A DNA stretch of 64,000 nucleotides from an uncultured Agathobacter sp. (GCA_945910395.1 CAMDYX010000001.1:1-64000); one strand, 5' to 3'; shown: positions 8,006-18,122, counted from the stretch's first letter. Numbers and translations are program-made. Notes: generated by a model from the sequence alone, not told the origin.

Positions 8006-8033
8006 TGATCCAAATATGACTCAAGTCCAACCC

Positions 8034-8098
8034 ATGCCCATTTCTATGGGCATCTTATAAAAAGGAAAAGACACCATAAGTTTTCACTTAAAGTGTCT
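8034..8098 (-). terminator. Tandem hairpins ending the TPR operon
   Basis: First hairpin met by minus-strand transcription: arms at 8069-8081 and 8086-8098 (AGACAC...GTGTCT) followed on the minus strand by TTTTCC. A second perfect hairpin, ATGCCCAT/ATGGGCAT, follows at 8034-8053. Confidence 0.7.
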
Positions 8099-8156
8099 TT
8101 TGTAATATTCTTTATTCAACACCGGTTTCACAACAGCGTTGCTAAAATGAATTATT

Positions 8157-9524
8157 CTATTCGATATAATTTGCTGCGGTTCTCGCACGCTCTGTTCCCG
8201 GATAATTATCCGCTACATACTGGTAATGTGGAATAGCGGCCTCCAGATTATCACTCTTCCGGTAGGACTGTGCCAGATAGTAGGATGCATATCCCTCATC
8301 ATAATTCGGGTCCTGCTCCACGACTGCAGCAAGAGACTCACACGCAGTATCGTAATCTCCATTGCTGTATGCCGCATAGCCCTGTTGATAGAGCTCGTCA
8401 AGATAAGATGCGGTCACCTCTTCATTGACGGTATTGTAAATTTCCATTGCACTTTCACTCAGGTACGAAGTATCCACCTCCGCAAGAGCATTTCCTGCAG
8501 TAAGGATATCCTTTCCCGCAAATGCCACATATGCATTCAACAGCTTTTCATAGGCCGAAACCCGGAAAAGTACTGCTTTCGATTCGCTCTCTGCGGTGGA
8601 AACATCCCCCTTCAGATCTGCAATCTGATCCTCTAAATCTGCAATCTGGCCGGTGTAGGTAGCAATCATATCATTTGCTTCCAGAACCTGCTTATTTGCT
8701 TCGCTCTGTGCCGTCTTCTTTACACTTGGCACAATAAGGAATGCCGTAACCGCAGCTCCGATTACAAGTCCGAGCAGAATATATAAAAGTGTCGCGCCAA
8801 GGGAATATTCCTTAAAGCGTTTCGGCATGATGATGGTCTCATTTCCGCTTTGGTAGGAAATCAAATCATCCTGATCCGGCTTTGTTTTTTTCGCATTAGC
8901 ATTCTTCTCTTTTAAGCCTGCATTAACCTCTTTGAGATATCGACGTGTCAAGGTATTATCGGTATCGATTTTTCCTGCCACCCGAAGGGTCTTCTTCGCA
9001 AGCTCCAGCTTCCCCTCCTGTATATACAAAAGAGCCAGAAGCTGATGCCCCTTTACCAGATTCGGGTTTAGTGCAAGAACCTTCTTCAGCTGGATAATGG
9101 CAAGATCCCTGCTGTCCTGCCTACAGTACAGCAGGGCCTGATTATACTTTTTTATGGTCTGGTTCACCGTCTTTAGGTGCGCCTGATTCTGCTGTATCTC
9201 GTCCAGATAAAAGCTTGCACGATTATCCTCCTGCTGATAGCTTTTACTGATGACCCATTCACTGAGTGCGTCAACTACCTCGCCCATCTCATAATATACA
9301 AGGCCAAGCAGGTTTCTTGCTTCAATATGATATTTATTGAAGCGGAGTGCCCCCTTTAAGCTTAAGATTGCCCCGGACAGATTGCGCACACTGGCCTTTT
9401 CAAGGCCATCATTATAATAAGAGTTGGAAATGCGTATCGCCTTTTGAAAAATATGAAGGTCTGCTCCACAGGATGGACAGCTTTCCCCTTTTCCGGCGTC
9501 CGCACCACATCTATAACAAATCAT
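8157..9524 (-). CDS. Zinc-ribbon, TPR-repeat single-pass membrane protein
   Basis: 455 residues. A C4 zinc ribbon (CYRCGADAGKGESCPSCG) opens the protein, followed by TPR-like helical repeats to about residue 200, a basic linker, one membrane segment at about 243-266, a coiled coil at about 270-320 and a second TPR block at the C-terminus ending in a QDPNYDEGYASYYLAQSYR-type repeat. The two TPR blocks lie on opposite sides of the membrane, which suggests a scaffold. Downstream of a FapA-like gene and a 47-residue protein, likely one operon. Function unknown. Confidence 0.8.
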   Translation of the reverse strand: MICYRCGADAGKGESCPSCGADLHIFQKAIRISNSYYNDGLEKASVRNLSGAILSLKGALRFNKYHIEARNLLGLVYYEMGEVVDALSEWVISKSYQQEDNRASFYLDEIQQNQAHLKTVNQTIKKYNQALLYCRQDSRDLAIIQLKKVLALNPNLVKGHQLLALLYIQEGKLELAKKTLRVAGKIDTDNTLTRRYLKEVNAGLKEKNANAKKTKPDQDDLISYQSGNETIIMPKRFKEYSLGATLLYILLGLVIGAAVTAFLIVPSVKKTAQSEANKQVLEANDMIATYTGQIADLEDQIADLKGDVSTAESESKAVLFRVSAYEKLLNAYVAFAGKDILTAGNALAEVDTSYLSESAMEIYNTVNEEVTASYLDELYQQGYAAYSNGDYDTACESLAAVVEQDPNYDEGYASYYLAQSYRKSDNLEAAIPHYQYVADNYPGTERARTAANYIE

Positions 9525-9540
9525 ATCAAACCTCGCGTAT

Positions 9541-9684
9541 TTATCTAATCTGCTTTAACTCCTGCAACAGCTCATTCATAATATCCGCCACATCTGTCAA
9601 ATCATGGTTATATATTGCTGACTCAGCCTCTTCTACCTCAAGACTCGGCTGAAAGTTCTTAAGTTCTTCTTCAAAATTAATCAC
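9541..9684 (-). CDS. Small acidic 47-residue protein between fapA-like and TPR genes
   Basis: GTG-start reading frame of 47 codons with GGAGG 10 bp upstream. It begins MINFEEELKNFQPSLEVEEA and ends in a predicted helix NELLQELKQIR. Strongly acidic in the first half. It lies in the 239-bp gap between the FapA-like gene and the TPR gene in the same direction, 16 bp from the latter, so translation is plausible. No family is recognised. Confidence 0.6.
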   Translation of the reverse strand: MINFEEELKNFQPSLEVEEAESAIYNHDLTDVADIMNELLQELKQIR

Positions 9685-9763
9685 AACAAATCAACCTCCA
9701 TACTTTTTATCTTACAATATAGTGGTTTTTCTTTGCAAGCACATTACGCCGCAAAAAAAGAGA

Positions 9764-11164
9764 TTATCCGACAAGCTCTCCTTTTACAGAGAACATCACA
9801 AGCTGTCCGTCCCGCAGGACATACTGTACGGCATTCTGCTGCTCCTTCACTCGGACCAGCACCTCATTTATGGAAACATCCACGCCCGGGAATACATCCT
9901 GTGAAGCCTTAATGGTGGCCCCCTTTGCACTCTCAATCAAAGTTCTAAGCTTTGCTAACTTATCCTTTGCGGATGCAGCATCTGCCTGCTTTGCAATACG
10001 CGCACGAAGAAGAGCTACCCGCCGCTCATCGTTCTTTACATCCACATTCATCTGGGCTGCCATCTGATCAAACTGCTGCAAACCACTATTGATTTTAAAA
10101 ATCATTTCATTGTCATCATCTAATTGTTTTTTCAGATTCTCTACTTCTAGCAGGGTCTCATGAAGGACTCCGGCACGAATCGAAGTGTGGATTTCGTTTG
10201 GATTTCCAAAATTAAAGGCCTCCACACCTCTTGCACCATATACTGTTCCGCCAACAATTGCAGCGTGTTTTCCATTGATAAACACCTTGTCCCGGCAGAA
10301 AATATCACTGCTTAATGTGGAATTTGCTTCCAAGAATCCATCGGCTTCAATTTTTGCATATTCAATAAACTTTGCGTATACATTGCCCTTGGTCCGGATG
10401 ATTCCCTTGTATCCTCCCAAAAAGCCACCCCGCAGAATGACATCCTTTCCCGCATCAATGACACAGGCTTCCGCCGTTCCGTCAATGGTAACCGTTCCGG
10501 TCGCCTTAATGGTAGTTCCTGATGTCACGTTTCCATGCACCAGCACATCTCCTCTGAATTCAATGTTTCCTGTCGTAAGATCAACGTTTCCGTTGATTTC
10601 ATAGATTGGCAGAATGGAAATTCGTCCCCCTACCATATCAATTTTTCCGGTAAGGGATGCTGTATAGGTCTTTCCATCCTCGGATTTTTCAAACCCTTTT
10701 CCCATAAGAGGAGGCAGCGGCCTTCCTCTTTTTGCCATAATCAGCTTGCCGCAGACCGTCATACCATGGTGTCCGTCAATCGGCTCATGATATACCGCAA
10801 TCACCTGTCCTTCATCTACCATCTCAATGGCATGGATCGACCAGTAATCTACACTTCCATCCGCCCGAATCACCGGCTTCTTGTCCGGATTCGTATTGAA
10901 CATATACTCATAATATGCATCTGTTCCGTCTGCGCTTGGTGTTCCCTGGGCTACAAGCCGCTCCCTTCCATAGCACTCCGTCTCAAGCATCTCATCGATC
11001 ACCGATTCATCGATGCCCACTTTCACCCTTGTCTGGGTAAGAGCCGCCATGACTTCGGATTTGGAATAATATTCATTTTTTCCTAAAAACGGGAGCATCA
11101 GATACGCTTCCATCTCATCGTGAGAAAGTCGTACCGATATTTCCCTTTTTACGTCATTTGCCAT
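9764..11164 (-). CDS. FapA family polymer-forming protein (DUF342)
   Basis: 466 residues. A FapA N-terminal region is followed by a right-handed beta-helix (about 160-310) made of short repeats such as GDVLVHGNVTSGTTIKATGT and GKDVILRGGFLGGYKGI, then a coiled coil at about 330-420. Such proteins are annotated flagellar assembly protein A, but most clostridial members have no proven flagellar role. First gene of a probable three-gene operon with the 47-residue protein and the TPR protein; start has AAGGGA 7 bp upstream. Confidence 0.83.
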   Translation of the reverse strand: MANDVKREISVRLSHDEMEAYLMLPFLGKNEYYSKSEVMAALTQTRVKVGIDESVIDEMLETECYGRERLVAQGTPSADGTDAYYEYMFNTNPDKKPVIRADGSVDYWSIHAIEMVDEGQVIAVYHEPIDGHHGMTVCGKLIMAKRGRPLPPLMGKGFEKSEDGKTYTASLTGKIDMVGGRISILPIYEINGNVDLTTGNIEFRGDVLVHGNVTSGTTIKATGTVTIDGTAEACVIDAGKDVILRGGFLGGYKGIIRTKGNVYAKFIEYAKIEADGFLEANSTLSSDIFCRDKVFINGKHAAIVGGTVYGARGVEAFNFGNPNEIHTSIRAGVLHETLLEVENLKKQLDDDNEMIFKINSGLQQFDQMAAQMNVDVKNDERRVALLRARIAKQADAASAKDKLAKLRTLIESAKGATIKASQDVFPGVDVSINEVLVRVKEQQNAVQYVLRDGQLVMFSVKGELVG

Positions 11165-11251
11165 AGGCGTCCCTTCGTCTGGTGCAATGGTATGCTACCC
11201 CAAGTTTATTCGTCTACATAATATCATTTAATGCCTCGTAGTTCAAGACTC

Positions 11252-11305
11252 AAAAAAAGTCCCAAAGATACCGCTACATATAGTATTTCGGCAATCTGTG
11301 GGACT
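11252..11305 (-). terminator. Terminator of valS
   Basis: Imperfect hairpin with outer arms AGTCCCA (11258-11264) and TGGGACT (11299-11305), followed on the minus strand by seven T residues. It lies about 56 bp past the valS stop and before the fapA-like gene. Confidence 0.8.
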
Positions 11306-11360
11306 TCCTTATATTGGTTTTTAAGTTAATTCGCTTTTTCGAAAATTTTCTTTGAAAATA

Positions 11361-14027
11361 CTATTTCATCTGGGCAAGTCTGGCTTCTACTTCTGCCATC
11401 ATCTGCTCGTACTTTGCCATCTTTGCCTTTTCTTCCTCAACCTTCTCCGGCTTTGCATTGGCTAAAAACTTCTCATTGGAAAGCATTCCCTTCGAACGGG
11501 CAAGCTCCTTGGTAAGTTTTTCCTTTTCCTTGGTAAGGCGTTCCTTTTCCTTTTCGAAGTCAACCAGATCCTCCAGTGGAAGATATGCTACTGCCCCCGG
11601 AATAACTACAGAGACTGCATCCTCTCCGATTCCGGACTTGTCGGACTCTACAACGATTTCACTGGTAAAGGCAAGGTTTACATATACTTCCTTGTTCTCC
11701 TCGAAAACCTCGCGAAGACCGGCATCCTCAGATACAATGAAAAGTTTTGCCTTTCTGGAAGGCGGAACATCCATCTCGGTGCGGACGTTACGGATTCCCT
11801 TTACAAGATCCTTGCAGTGCTCGATGGCAGCTTCCTCCTTCTCAAAGCTCCACTGGGCCTTATACTCCGGCCATGAGGAGAGCATGATGGTTTCTTCCGT
11901 CTTCTCACCCTCCGCAATTCCATAGGTCTGTAAAGAGCAGAAAATTTCTTCCGTAATAAATGGCATAAACGGATGAAGCAGCTTAAGTGCATTTAAAAGA
12001 ACAGTCTTTAACGTCCAGAGTGCAGCATTTGCAGATGCCGGATCCTCCTCCTTCTTGTAGGTACGAACCTTTGCGATCTCAATGTACCAGTCACAGAACT
12101 CATCCCAGATAAAATCATATACCTTGGAAACTGCGATACCAAGCTCGTACTTATCCATATTCTCCGTAACATCCTTTGCCAGGGTGTTTACTTTTGAAAG
12201 AATCCACTTATCCGCTGCATGAAGTTCCTTGTCCGAAGGTGTGGTAAGAACAACATCCTCCAGATTCATCATAATGAAACGGGAAGCATTCCATACCTTA
12301 TTTGCAAAGTTTCTGGAAGCCTCTACTCTCTCCCAGTAAAAACGCATATCATTTCCCGGTGCGTTTCCGGTAATCAGGGTAAGACGAAGCGCATCGGCGC
12401 CATACTTATCAATCACCTCAAGAGGATCAATACCATTTCCGAGAGACTTACTCATCTTGCGACCCAAAGAATCCCGGACAAGACCATGGATCAGTACCGT
12501 ATGAAACGGCGCCTTTCCGGTATGCTCGATTCCGGAGAACATCATTCGGATAACCCAGAAGAAAATGATATCGTATCCCGTTACCAGTACATCGGTAGGA
12601 TAGAAGTAATCCAGATCCTCCGTTTTTTCCGGCCAGCCAAGAGTGGAGAATGGCCACAGGGCTGAAGAGAACCAGGTATCAAGAGTATCCGGGTCCTGAC
12701 GCATTTCCTTTTGGCATTTTGGACACCTACAGCTGTTTTCCTTGGTTACAACAAGCTCTCCGCAGTCATCACAGTAAAATGCAGGAATCCGGTGTCCCCA
12801 CCAGAGCTGTCTGGAAATACACCAGTCACGAATGTTCTCCAGCCAATGATAGTAGGTCTTGTCAAAATGATCCGGAACAAATCTGGTTTCTTTATTCTTT
12901 ACCGCCTCAATGGCAGGCTTTGCCAGCTCTTCCATCTTAACGAACCACTGCTTTGATACCCGGGGCTCAACGGTTGTGCCGCAACGATAACAGGTGCCAA
13001 CATTATGGGAATAATCCTCAATCTTAACAAGAGCTCCTTCCGCTTCAAGAGCCTTTACAATGGCTTCTCTCGCCTCATAGCGATCCATTCCCGCAAACTG
13101 CGGATAATCCTCTACGATCTTTGCATCCTCTGTAAGAACATTGATCACCGGCAGATTGTGACGAAGTCCAACCTCAAAATCATTTGGGTCATGGGCCGGG
13201 GTAATCTTAACTACACCGGTACCAAATTCCATCTCTACATAATCATCCGCAATGATCGGAATCTCCCGGTGAACGATAGGAAGAATCACGGTTTTTCCTA
13301 CGAAATCCTTGTAGCGCTCGTCCTTTGGATTTACAGCAACCGCGGAGTCTCCAAGCATCGTCTCCGGTCTTGTGGTAGCCATCTCGATATATCCGGAGCC
13401 GTCAGAAAGTGGATAGCGCAGATGCCAGAAGTGTCCTGCCTGATCCTCATATTCTACCTCCGCATCCGAAAGGGAGGTAAGGCAGTGCGGACACCAGTTG
13501 ATGATACGCTCGCCCCGGTAAATCAATCCCTTATTGTAAAGATTTACAAATACTTCCTTTACAGCGGCATTGCAGCCCTCGTCCATGGTGAAACGTTCTC
13601 TTTCCCAGTCTGCGGAGGAGCCCAGCTTGCGAAGCTGTTTTACAATTCTTCCGCCGTATTCATCCTTCCATTCCCATACCCGGTCTAAGAATTTTTCTCT
13701 GCCTAAGTCCTCCTTGGTAAGACCCTCCTCCTTAATCTTCTCTACAACCTTTGCCTCTGTTGCAATGGAAGCATGGTCCGTACCCGGAAGCCACAAAGCA
13801 GAATAGCCTTGCATTCTCTTATATCTTGTCAGAATATCCTGCATGGTGTTATCCAACGCATGTCCCATGTGAAGCTGGCCGGTGATGTTTGGTGGGGGCA
13901 TCACAATGGTAAACGGCTTTTTGCTTCGATCTACTTCTGCGTGGAAATAGCCGTTCTTTTCCCACTTTTCATACAAACGATCCTCAATATCCTTCGGATC
14001 GTAAGTCTTACTTAATTCCTTACTCAT
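11361..14027 (-). CDS. valS: Valyl-tRNA synthetase
   Basis: 888-residue class Ia aminoacyl-tRNA synthetase that charges tRNA-Val and edits misactivated threonine. The HIGH-type motif is QLHMGHALD near residue 55, the KMSKS motif is GRKMSKSLGNGIDP; the editing domain (TTRPETMLGDSAVAV) and the C-terminal coiled coil (KERLTKEKEKLTKELARSKG) are present, so the enzyme is full length. AGGAGG lies 7 bp before the ATG. Expression is controlled by the T-box leader immediately upstream. Confidence 0.98.
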   Translation of the reverse strand: MSKELSKTYDPKDIEDRLYEKWEKNGYFHAEVDRSKKPFTIVMPPPNITGQLHMGHALDNTMQDILTRYKRMQGYSALWLPGTDHASIATEAKVVEKIKEEGLTKEDLGREKFLDRVWEWKDEYGGRIVKQLRKLGSSADWERERFTMDEGCNAAVKEVFVNLYNKGLIYRGERIINWCPHCLTSLSDAEVEYEDQAGHFWHLRYPLSDGSGYIEMATTRPETMLGDSAVAVNPKDERYKDFVGKTVILPIVHREIPIIADDYVEMEFGTGVVKITPAHDPNDFEVGLRHNLPVINVLTEDAKIVEDYPQFAGMDRYEAREAIVKALEAEGALVKIEDYSHNVGTCYRCGTTVEPRVSKQWFVKMEELAKPAIEAVKNKETRFVPDHFDKTYYHWLENIRDWCISRQLWWGHRIPAFYCDDCGELVVTKENSCRCPKCQKEMRQDPDTLDTWFSSALWPFSTLGWPEKTEDLDYFYPTDVLVTGYDIIFFWVIRMMFSGIEHTGKAPFHTVLIHGLVRDSLGRKMSKSLGNGIDPLEVIDKYGADALRLTLITGNAPGNDMRFYWERVEASRNFANKVWNASRFIMMNLEDVVLTTPSDKELHAADKWILSKVNTLAKDVTENMDKYELGIAVSKVYDFIWDEFCDWYIEIAKVRTYKKEEDPASANAALWTLKTVLLNALKLLHPFMPFITEEIFCSLQTYGIAEGEKTEETIMLSSWPEYKAQWSFEKEEAAIEHCKDLVKGIRNVRTEMDVPPSRKAKLFIVSEDAGLREVFEENKEVYVNLAFTSEIVVESDKSGIGEDAVSVVIPGAVAYLPLEDLVDFEKEKERLTKEKEKLTKELARSKGMLSNEKFLANAKPEKVEEEKAKMAKYEQMMAEVEARLAQMK

Positions 14028-14054
14028 ATCCTTACCTCCTAAATTTTTTTACTC

Positions 14055-14395
14055 TATAGAGAAAAAAACGCCCTCCATGTGAAAGCTTCACATGAAGGGC
14101 GAATGAACGCGGTACCACCTTCTCTTTCTGTCGGAGATGCCTTAGCAGTCTCGAACAGCTCGACTCCTTAACGCGGATGAAACGGAAGAACTTATTTCAT
14201 GTCAGATGTATCTTTTTCAAAAACCTCCATCATGAATTTCTGGGTTCTTCGGCTGGGAAGCTACCTTCCATAATTCTTTGTCCAGACATCTCTCAGCCGT
14301 CGAATGTCATTCTCTGGGGAACTGTAAATCATGTACTCCTCTTCCTTTATCGCCATTATCAACTTATCTTTTTTCTATCTTACGTTCACATTTTC
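14055..14395 (-). promoter_or_regulatory. T-box leader of valS
   Basis: Tandem stem-loops upstream of valS with the T-box sequence GGTGGTACCGCG (14108-14119), whose UGG core pairs with the tRNA acceptor end, followed by a terminator hairpin (14070-14100, GCCCTC...AGGGC) and a seven-T tract (14063-14069). Uncharged tRNA-Val would stabilise the antiterminator. A GTA at 14262-14264 in the Stem I region is a candidate valine specifier. This fills the 389-bp gap between valS and the EAL gene. Confidence 0.92.
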
Positions 14396-14416
14396 CTTTT
14401 GTCAAGAGCATTTTAT

Positions 14417-17317
14417 TTATTGCTCATCTAATTCCAAAAGTTCCTCAAAATTCTCCATCGGAACCGGCCTTGAATACAGATACCCCTGTGCCATGTTGCA
14501 TCCGATCTGTTTTAGAAATGCCGCCTGTTCCTTTGTCTCCACACCCTCGCAAAGCGTTTTGATGCTGATTTTGGTTGCCATCTCCACAACCTGTTCAACG
14601 ATAATACTGCTCTTCTCGGACTCATCGGTTTCATTGAGGAATTCCCGGTCGATTTTCAGTATATCCACCGGCATCTCCTTTAAGAGATTCAGGGACGAAT
14701 AACCACTTCCAAAATCGTCAATGGAAATCGAAAATCCCGCGCTCTTGCATTCCCGGATAAAATCAATGATGTTTCGCTGTTTACCACCTAAAACGGTTTC
14801 GGTAAGCTCCAATTCAAGAAGCTCATGGGGAACCTCGTAGCGGTCGGTTAAAGCAATCAGCTTTGGTAAAAAGTCGCTGGTTCCAATATGTGTTCTGGAT
14901 ACATTCACGGAAACCGGTACCGTCCTCTTTCCTTCCTTTAAGCGTCGGCTTTGCAGCTTTAAGACTTCCTCATACACGAAAAAGTCGAGCTGTACAATGA
15001 AGCCGTTTCTTTCAAATATCGGGATAAATGCTCCCGGTGAAATGAGGCCCTCCTTCGGATCATTCCAGCGGACCAATGCCTCCGCTCCGATGATTTTTTC
15101 CGTTTTCAAAAGATATTTCGGCTGATAGTATACCGTAAATTCGTGTTCTCTTAAGGCATCCTCCATCCGCTTTTCAATGGCAGCCTCCGCCCGGATTTCC
15201 TCTTCCATATTTTCGTCATAATATGCAATGAGCTTCGTATGATCCCGCTTAATGGACTTTCTGGCTGCAGCCGCTGCATCTATATACTGTCCGATGGCTT
15301 CCTCATTTTTATTCTCCCTGATGGTATAGATACCAAATTTCATAGCCGGCTTATAATGCTGCATAATGCCATTATTCTCAAACACGATCTCAGCCGTCAG
15401 TTCCTTCAGCAGATCTTCTATATCCGATCTGCTTTGTGTCAGAATGAAAAACTGATCTCCCATCTCCCGGGCATATAATGCCTCTTTTCCAAAGGTCTTA
15501 CGAAGCCGCTCCGCAATTACAAGCAAAACCTTGTTTGCAGCCTTTTCGCCAAAATCATTATTGACATATTTAAAATGCTCCATATCCATGGAAATCATCT
15601 GATATTCTTTTTGGCTTACTCTGGAAAGCTCTTCCTTAGCCTTCACACGAAAGCACACGCCGTTCCAAAGTCCGGTAACGGAATCGGTCATTGCCATATG
15701 ATGGAAATGGCGTTCCCTTGACCAAAGAAAGAAGAAGTACACCAAGGATATGATTCCAATGATACACACCATAAGGGGCAACGCCTGCCGAAGAATATCC
15801 CGCACATTCGGTTCATATACAATGTTCACCGAATTTTCAATGGTGCAATTTTTAAAGGCCTCTTGCGGAATTTTCCTGATTGCCTTATTTACAATCTGCT
15901 GAAGCAGCTTGGCATTTTCCCCCGCAAAGGCGCATCGAATCGGAATATCCACGCTGTGCATCGGAAATACCGCCAGATTCTTATAATTATTCATGTTGTA
16001 GACGGTCTGCAAAAAAACGGAATTCACCAGCGTTCCGTCTGCCTTCTGATCCTCCACCAGCTTCAGACAGTCCTCAACATCTTTTCCCAGAATGATTTCC
16101 CAATCCGGATAGGTCACCTCCACATATTTCTGAATACCCACATAATTTTCCGGAAGAGCGATCTTTAGTACATCCTCAAGGGAGTCTCCGACACGGGCAA
16201 TCATGGTATAGCTGGCACTTATGTGGGAATCAGCATAAATCAGCCCATACTGGTCTGCAAGCTCTTCATTGATATACATACCGGCGGACATATCTGCCTG
16301 ACCACTCTGAAGCATCTCCCATGCGTTTTTGTATTCCTGAAGCGGTAAAAATTCAAAGCAAAGACCGCTTTCCTTTTCAATGAGGCGCATTGCGTCCGCA
16401 TATATTCCCTTATATTCTCCGGTTGCCGGATCCACATACTCAACCGGGTAGCTGTTTGCATCGCATACCACACGAATCGGCTGCCCGCTTTGAATAAGCT
16501 CATACTCCTCTCTTGTTCTTCCGGTCAGTGCATCAATCGGTCTGCCATAGTAGGTCTCATACAGAATAGCTTCCACAAAGGGTTGCTTTAGTTTAATCTG
16601 ACGAGCCGCATAATCAATCTGCTCCATAAGCTGTGGATTATTCTCCGATACTGCAAAATACTGATTTCGCACTCCAGCCTTCGCCACATATTTATACCCG
16701 GTCAGATCTCTCTGGTTGGATGCAAGCATCAAATCTGCTCTTCCATCCTCAATTGCCGCCTCCATCTCCGCAAAGCTGTTACAGTATACCGGCGTATAGG
16801 TAATCTGTTGGTCCTTTGCAAATTGTTCCAGCATTTCCTGCATATTGCGGCTTTTATTCACAGCAATGCGCTTTCCGTTTAATTCCTCGTATTCTTCAAA
16901 GAAAATACTCGTATCATCCTCTTTTGCACAAATAAGACCATAGTAAAGACTGCTTCTATCCTCGCTTAAGATCAACCCTTCTGTACCGGCCCAATCCTCC
17001 GATAAATCACAGAGGAGATCAATATTTCCGTTCAAAAGCTCCGAGATTCGTGTTTCCTCTGTCACCGGCACATATTCGTATTCCCATCCGGTGTAAGCGG
17101 AAATCATCTTCAAATACGCCACACCATAGCCAGAAAACTCCCCATCTTTTTCCACGATCATCTGCCCATAATCCGTATAACCCACACGGACAAGCTTTCC
17201 GTTCTCCAGACCACTCGCCTTTGCAGGAACAGAAATGCCTGTTATTTGCAAGATCATAACCAGCAGGATCACCGGTATCAACCATTTTCCCTTACACCAC
17301 TTGTTTTTCATATGCAC
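14417..17317 (-). CDS. Dual SBP_bac_3 sensor / degenerate GGDEF / EAL c-di-GMP phosphodiesterase
   Basis: 966 residues: signal peptide, two tandem periplasmic amino-acid-binding-like domains (about 38-275 and 285-500), a membrane segment near 510-532, a GGDEF domain whose signature is degraded to MGDQF near 619, and a C-terminal EAL domain with intact GAEALVRW, IDDFGSGYSSL and EGVET motifs. Expected to hydrolyse c-di-GMP in response to an extracellular ligand; the cyclase half is probably inactive or a GTP sensor. The first codon is GTG with AAAGGA 8 bp before it; an ATG two codons later is possible. Monocistronic. Confidence 0.9.
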   Translation of the reverse strand: MHMKNKWCKGKWLIPVILLVMILQITGISVPAKASGLENGKLVRVGYTDYGQMIVEKDGEFSGYGVAYLKMISAYTGWEYEYVPVTEETRISELLNGNIDLLCDLSEDWAGTEGLILSEDRSSLYYGLICAKEDDTSIFFEEYEELNGKRIAVNKSRNMQEMLEQFAKDQQITYTPVYCNSFAEMEAAIEDGRADLMLASNQRDLTGYKYVAKAGVRNQYFAVSENNPQLMEQIDYAARQIKLKQPFVEAILYETYYGRPIDALTGRTREEYELIQSGQPIRVVCDANSYPVEYVDPATGEYKGIYADAMRLIEKESGLCFEFLPLQEYKNAWEMLQSGQADMSAGMYINEELADQYGLIYADSHISASYTMIARVGDSLEDVLKIALPENYVGIQKYVEVTYPDWEIILGKDVEDCLKLVEDQKADGTLVNSVFLQTVYNMNNYKNLAVFPMHSVDIPIRCAFAGENAKLLQQIVNKAIRKIPQEAFKNCTIENSVNIVYEPNVRDILRQALPLMVCIIGIISLVYFFFLWSRERHFHHMAMTDSVTGLWNGVCFRVKAKEELSRVSQKEYQMISMDMEHFKYVNNDFGEKAANKVLLVIAERLRKTFGKEALYAREMGDQFFILTQSRSDIEDLLKELTAEIVFENNGIMQHYKPAMKFGIYTIRENKNEEAIGQYIDAAAAARKSIKRDHTKLIAYYDENMEEEIRAEAAIEKRMEDALREHEFTVYYQPKYLLKTEKIIGAEALVRWNDPKEGLISPGAFIPIFERNGFIVQLDFFVYEEVLKLQSRRLKEGKRTVPVSVNVSRTHIGTSDFLPKLIALTDRYEVPHELLELELTETVLGGKQRNIIDFIRECKSAGFSISIDDFGSGYSSLNLLKEMPVDILKIDREFLNETDESEKSSIIVEQVVEMATKISIKTLCEGVETKEQAAFLKQIGCNMAQGYLYSRPVPMENFEELLELDEQ

Positions 17318-17412
17318 ACGCCAAATCCTTTCTCCTAAAGAATGGCTACCTTATCGATTGGTAAACTTGCTATTATTGTAGCAAATTCCGTTACCGTGTG
17401 CAATTCCAAAAC

Positions 17413-18078
17413 TTAATTCAATGTCTTTACCAGACTCTGGTATACAAATTCACGAATTGCCTCATCACCGATTCTATGATACCGGTTCTCCTCCGGTCCC
17501 ATCACAACAAAGGCATACTCTACCACGGCGGTCAAAAGGGCAAGACTTCGCTTTCCGGTATCCGTTTCTTTAAAAACGCCTTCCTTATAGCCGTCCTCCA
17601 TGAAACGGTCAATCATTTCGTAGATATATCCGGAAGCTTCACTTCCAAATTCTTTCATAATACAGTCCCCGCCGGATTTCTGCTCAACAGAGCCTGCTGC
17701 ATAGGAATCCTCCGGGTGCAGACTTGCCCGAAGAAGCTGCGAAAACATCTCATTGTATTCCTTATTCTCTTTAATCCAGTCAAAAATCCGGTAAAAACGC
17801 TCTTTAAAATGCTTCAATTTAAAAACCGCCTTTGTAAGCTCCAGGATTTTTCTCGAATACTCGTACATTAACGCATGGGCAATCAGCTCCTCCTTGGAAG
17901 AAAAATACTCATAAGCCGTGCCTTTCCCGATACCGGCCTTTTCCGTAATATCCTGCACTTTTAACGCCCGGATATCTTTCCTTTCTTTTACAAGAACAGA
18001 GACAGCCTCAAACATGAGGCGCATCTTTTTCGATGGATTTTTTAGTTTTTCTGTATCAATTACGATTCCTTTTTCCAT
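17413..18078 (-). CDS. TetR family transcriptional regulator
   Basis: 221 residues. The N-terminal helix-turn-helix is VQDITEKAGIGKGTAYEYFSS. It lies 44 bp downstream of the RND exporter gene in the same direction, and a perfect inverted repeat of the kind bound by TetR repressors overlaps the exporter promoter, so autoregulation of the pump operon is likely. The chosen ATG is 7 codons into the longest frame and has AGGAG 7 bp upstream. Confidence 0.88.
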   Translation of the reverse strand: MEKGIVIDTEKLKNPSKKMRLMFEAVSVLVKERKDIRALKVQDITEKAGIGKGTAYEYFSSKEELIAHALMYEYSRKILELTKAVFKLKHFKERFYRIFDWIKENKEYNEMFSQLLRASLHPEDSYAAGSVEQKSGGDCIMKEFGSEASGYIYEMIDRFMEDGYKEGVFKETDTGKRSLALLTAVVEYAFVVMGPEENRYHRIGDEAIREFVYQSLVKTLN

Positions 18079-18122
18079 ACCAGACTCCTCTTTCCTCATT
18101 CGTTCTGTCCGGACGATTCCAA

